From contig NC_134276.1 in NCBI RefSeq assembly GCF_949628215.1, positions 6,971,690 to 7,035,689 of the forward strand: DNA of 64,000 nucleotides. Direction: 5' to 3'. Position numbers and translations under genes: made by a program. How positions within the stretch are numbered: position 1 is the first letter of the stretch; each line of letters opens with the position of its first letter. Below, piece by piece: positions 63,041 to 64,000 of the stretch. Source of the DNA: Phalacrocorax aristotelis. Lineage: Eukaryota; Chordata; Aves; Suliformes; Phalacrocoracidae. The notes beneath the pieces are model-generated. The model saw only the letters and a list, made by a program, of their open reading frames with translations. It did no database searches and was not told the DNA's origin.

Positions 63041-64000
63041 CTATGTATATGAAACAATTTTGAGGACCCCCAGCCTAAGCTGCATATCAACTGAGATTTT
63101 ATTCCATCAGTTCCATCAAAACAGCATTTCTTTTGCTTAGAGAATGCAACAACACTGTGTATTTCAAACAGGAAAATGCTAATAACTTAATCCTGCTCAC
63201 TGCAAAGCAGCACAGTATCTTAGTAATTGTATTTACTCTCAAGAGAGACAAATTCAACAGCACTGACAGAGGATGAATATACTGCTAGTGCTCCTCCCCC
63301 CCTCAGTAAACCCCTAGGTTTCATTTTATGGATCAACTTTGGCAGAATTCCAGGGCTATGACATGGGTGATGACTGCTTAAACCACGAGAGAATAACACC
63401 AGTGTCAGGTTTCACATAGATGCACCCCTCACCTTTCAGGTCACACAACAGGAATGGAAACAGTTCATAAAAGCAGCATAGTAAAAGTCAACTATTCTAG
63501 TTGATTTTTCCTGGGTACCAGTGTCTGTTCACAGCCACTGAAAAGCAGCACAACTCACCTGAAATAACTTCTTTCCTTCACTACCATGACTCTCAAGGCT
63601 TATTTGTTCTTGCTGCTTTGGCTTCGTAAGACCTCAATAACTTCAAAAGTGGGACCATCATGAAAACTTTTTACTCTTTCTAGCCCCACTGAGCTCTATT
63701 TTGTTTACTTCTAGGCTGCACTGTGAGAAAACTAGCTACTGAAAGACACAAAAAGTGAACACCTGTCCTGTATATTGAGAGGTGGCCAGATCAGTCACAC
63801 CACCTTAGATTTAAACTAGTATATCCCCTTAAAACAGTATTTATGCACTTCAGGGGGGTTTTAAGTAGGTGTAATATCAAAACAGTGCACAAGAGGATAA
63901 GAAGTTGCATATTGTAGGCTTACTACCCTTTGTAAATCTAAATCACTGCCCCACAGTCTTCCACTTACTGCACTTAACACCTCATCCCTGTGCCCTTCTA
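63041..64000 (-). other. EED intron, runs off the window
   Basis: 960 bases. The expected preceding exon (encoding VEGHRDEVLSA) is not here, so it lies beyond 64000. A possible in-frame cassette exon is noted at 63559-63612. Confidence 0.75.
63559..63612 (-). CDS. Possible alternative cassette exon of EED
   Basis: On the - strand a 54-base stretch reads QEQISLESHGSEGKKLFQ with no stop, and ends CAG|GTGAGT, a consensus donor. Its length is a multiple of three and its phase fits the phase-0 junction before DYDLL, so inclusion would add 18 residues. The open frame continues upstream seven codons to a TGA. The acceptor side (AAAGCAG) lacks a good pyrimidine tract, which is the main doubt. It may be chance. 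Confidence 0.3.

Overview
The window is nuclear DNA from a bird. The evidence is several CR1 LINE copies of avian type, a solo avian LTR, another repeat with long inverted ends that I recognise from bird genomes, and two vertebrate genes whose exons translate to close homologues of the human proteins. The LTR type suggests Neoaves; I cannot name the species.

Layout. Bases 1 to about 33,890 hold no gene I can recognise. This flank contains CR1 copies (about 5375, 5881-7725, 8675-9035, 16011-16850, 17735-18773, 32805-33305), a solo LTR (18918-19454), a fold-back element with 133-bp inverted ends (26667-27363) and one half of a diverged repeat pair (about 27470-27705). From about 33,890 to 34,520 there is a CpG island promoter with two ZNF143-type motifs facing each other. 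HIKESHI follows on the + strand in five coding exons, 34191-45485, with its poly(A) signal at 45838. An intergenic stretch of about 13 kb (45,860-58,895) carries the second half of the repeat pair, a CR1 tail and a nuclear copy of part of mitochondrial ND1 (53392-53985). The last five coding exons of EED lie on the - strand (59101-63040), with the EED poly(A) signal at 58920. The upstream EED exons lie beyond the right edge.

How the genes relate. HIKESHI carries HSP70 into the nucleus during heat stress. EED is the H3K27me3-reading WD40 subunit of PRC2. They are neighbours in vertebrates but share no pathway that the sequence shows. Here they converge tail to tail, whereas I recall them as tandem in human.

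I found no new multi-gene system. The observations most worth checking are a CR1 whose endonuclease domain is joined directly to its 3' tail with the reverse transcriptase missing, the fold-back element, the ND1 insert with an internal deletion and a 7-bp junction repeat, a possible in-frame cassette exon of EED (63559-63612), and the unmatched diverged repeat pair. All coordinates come from reading by eye; repeat edges are good to about 10-20 bases and splice sites are exact where a reading frame fixes them.
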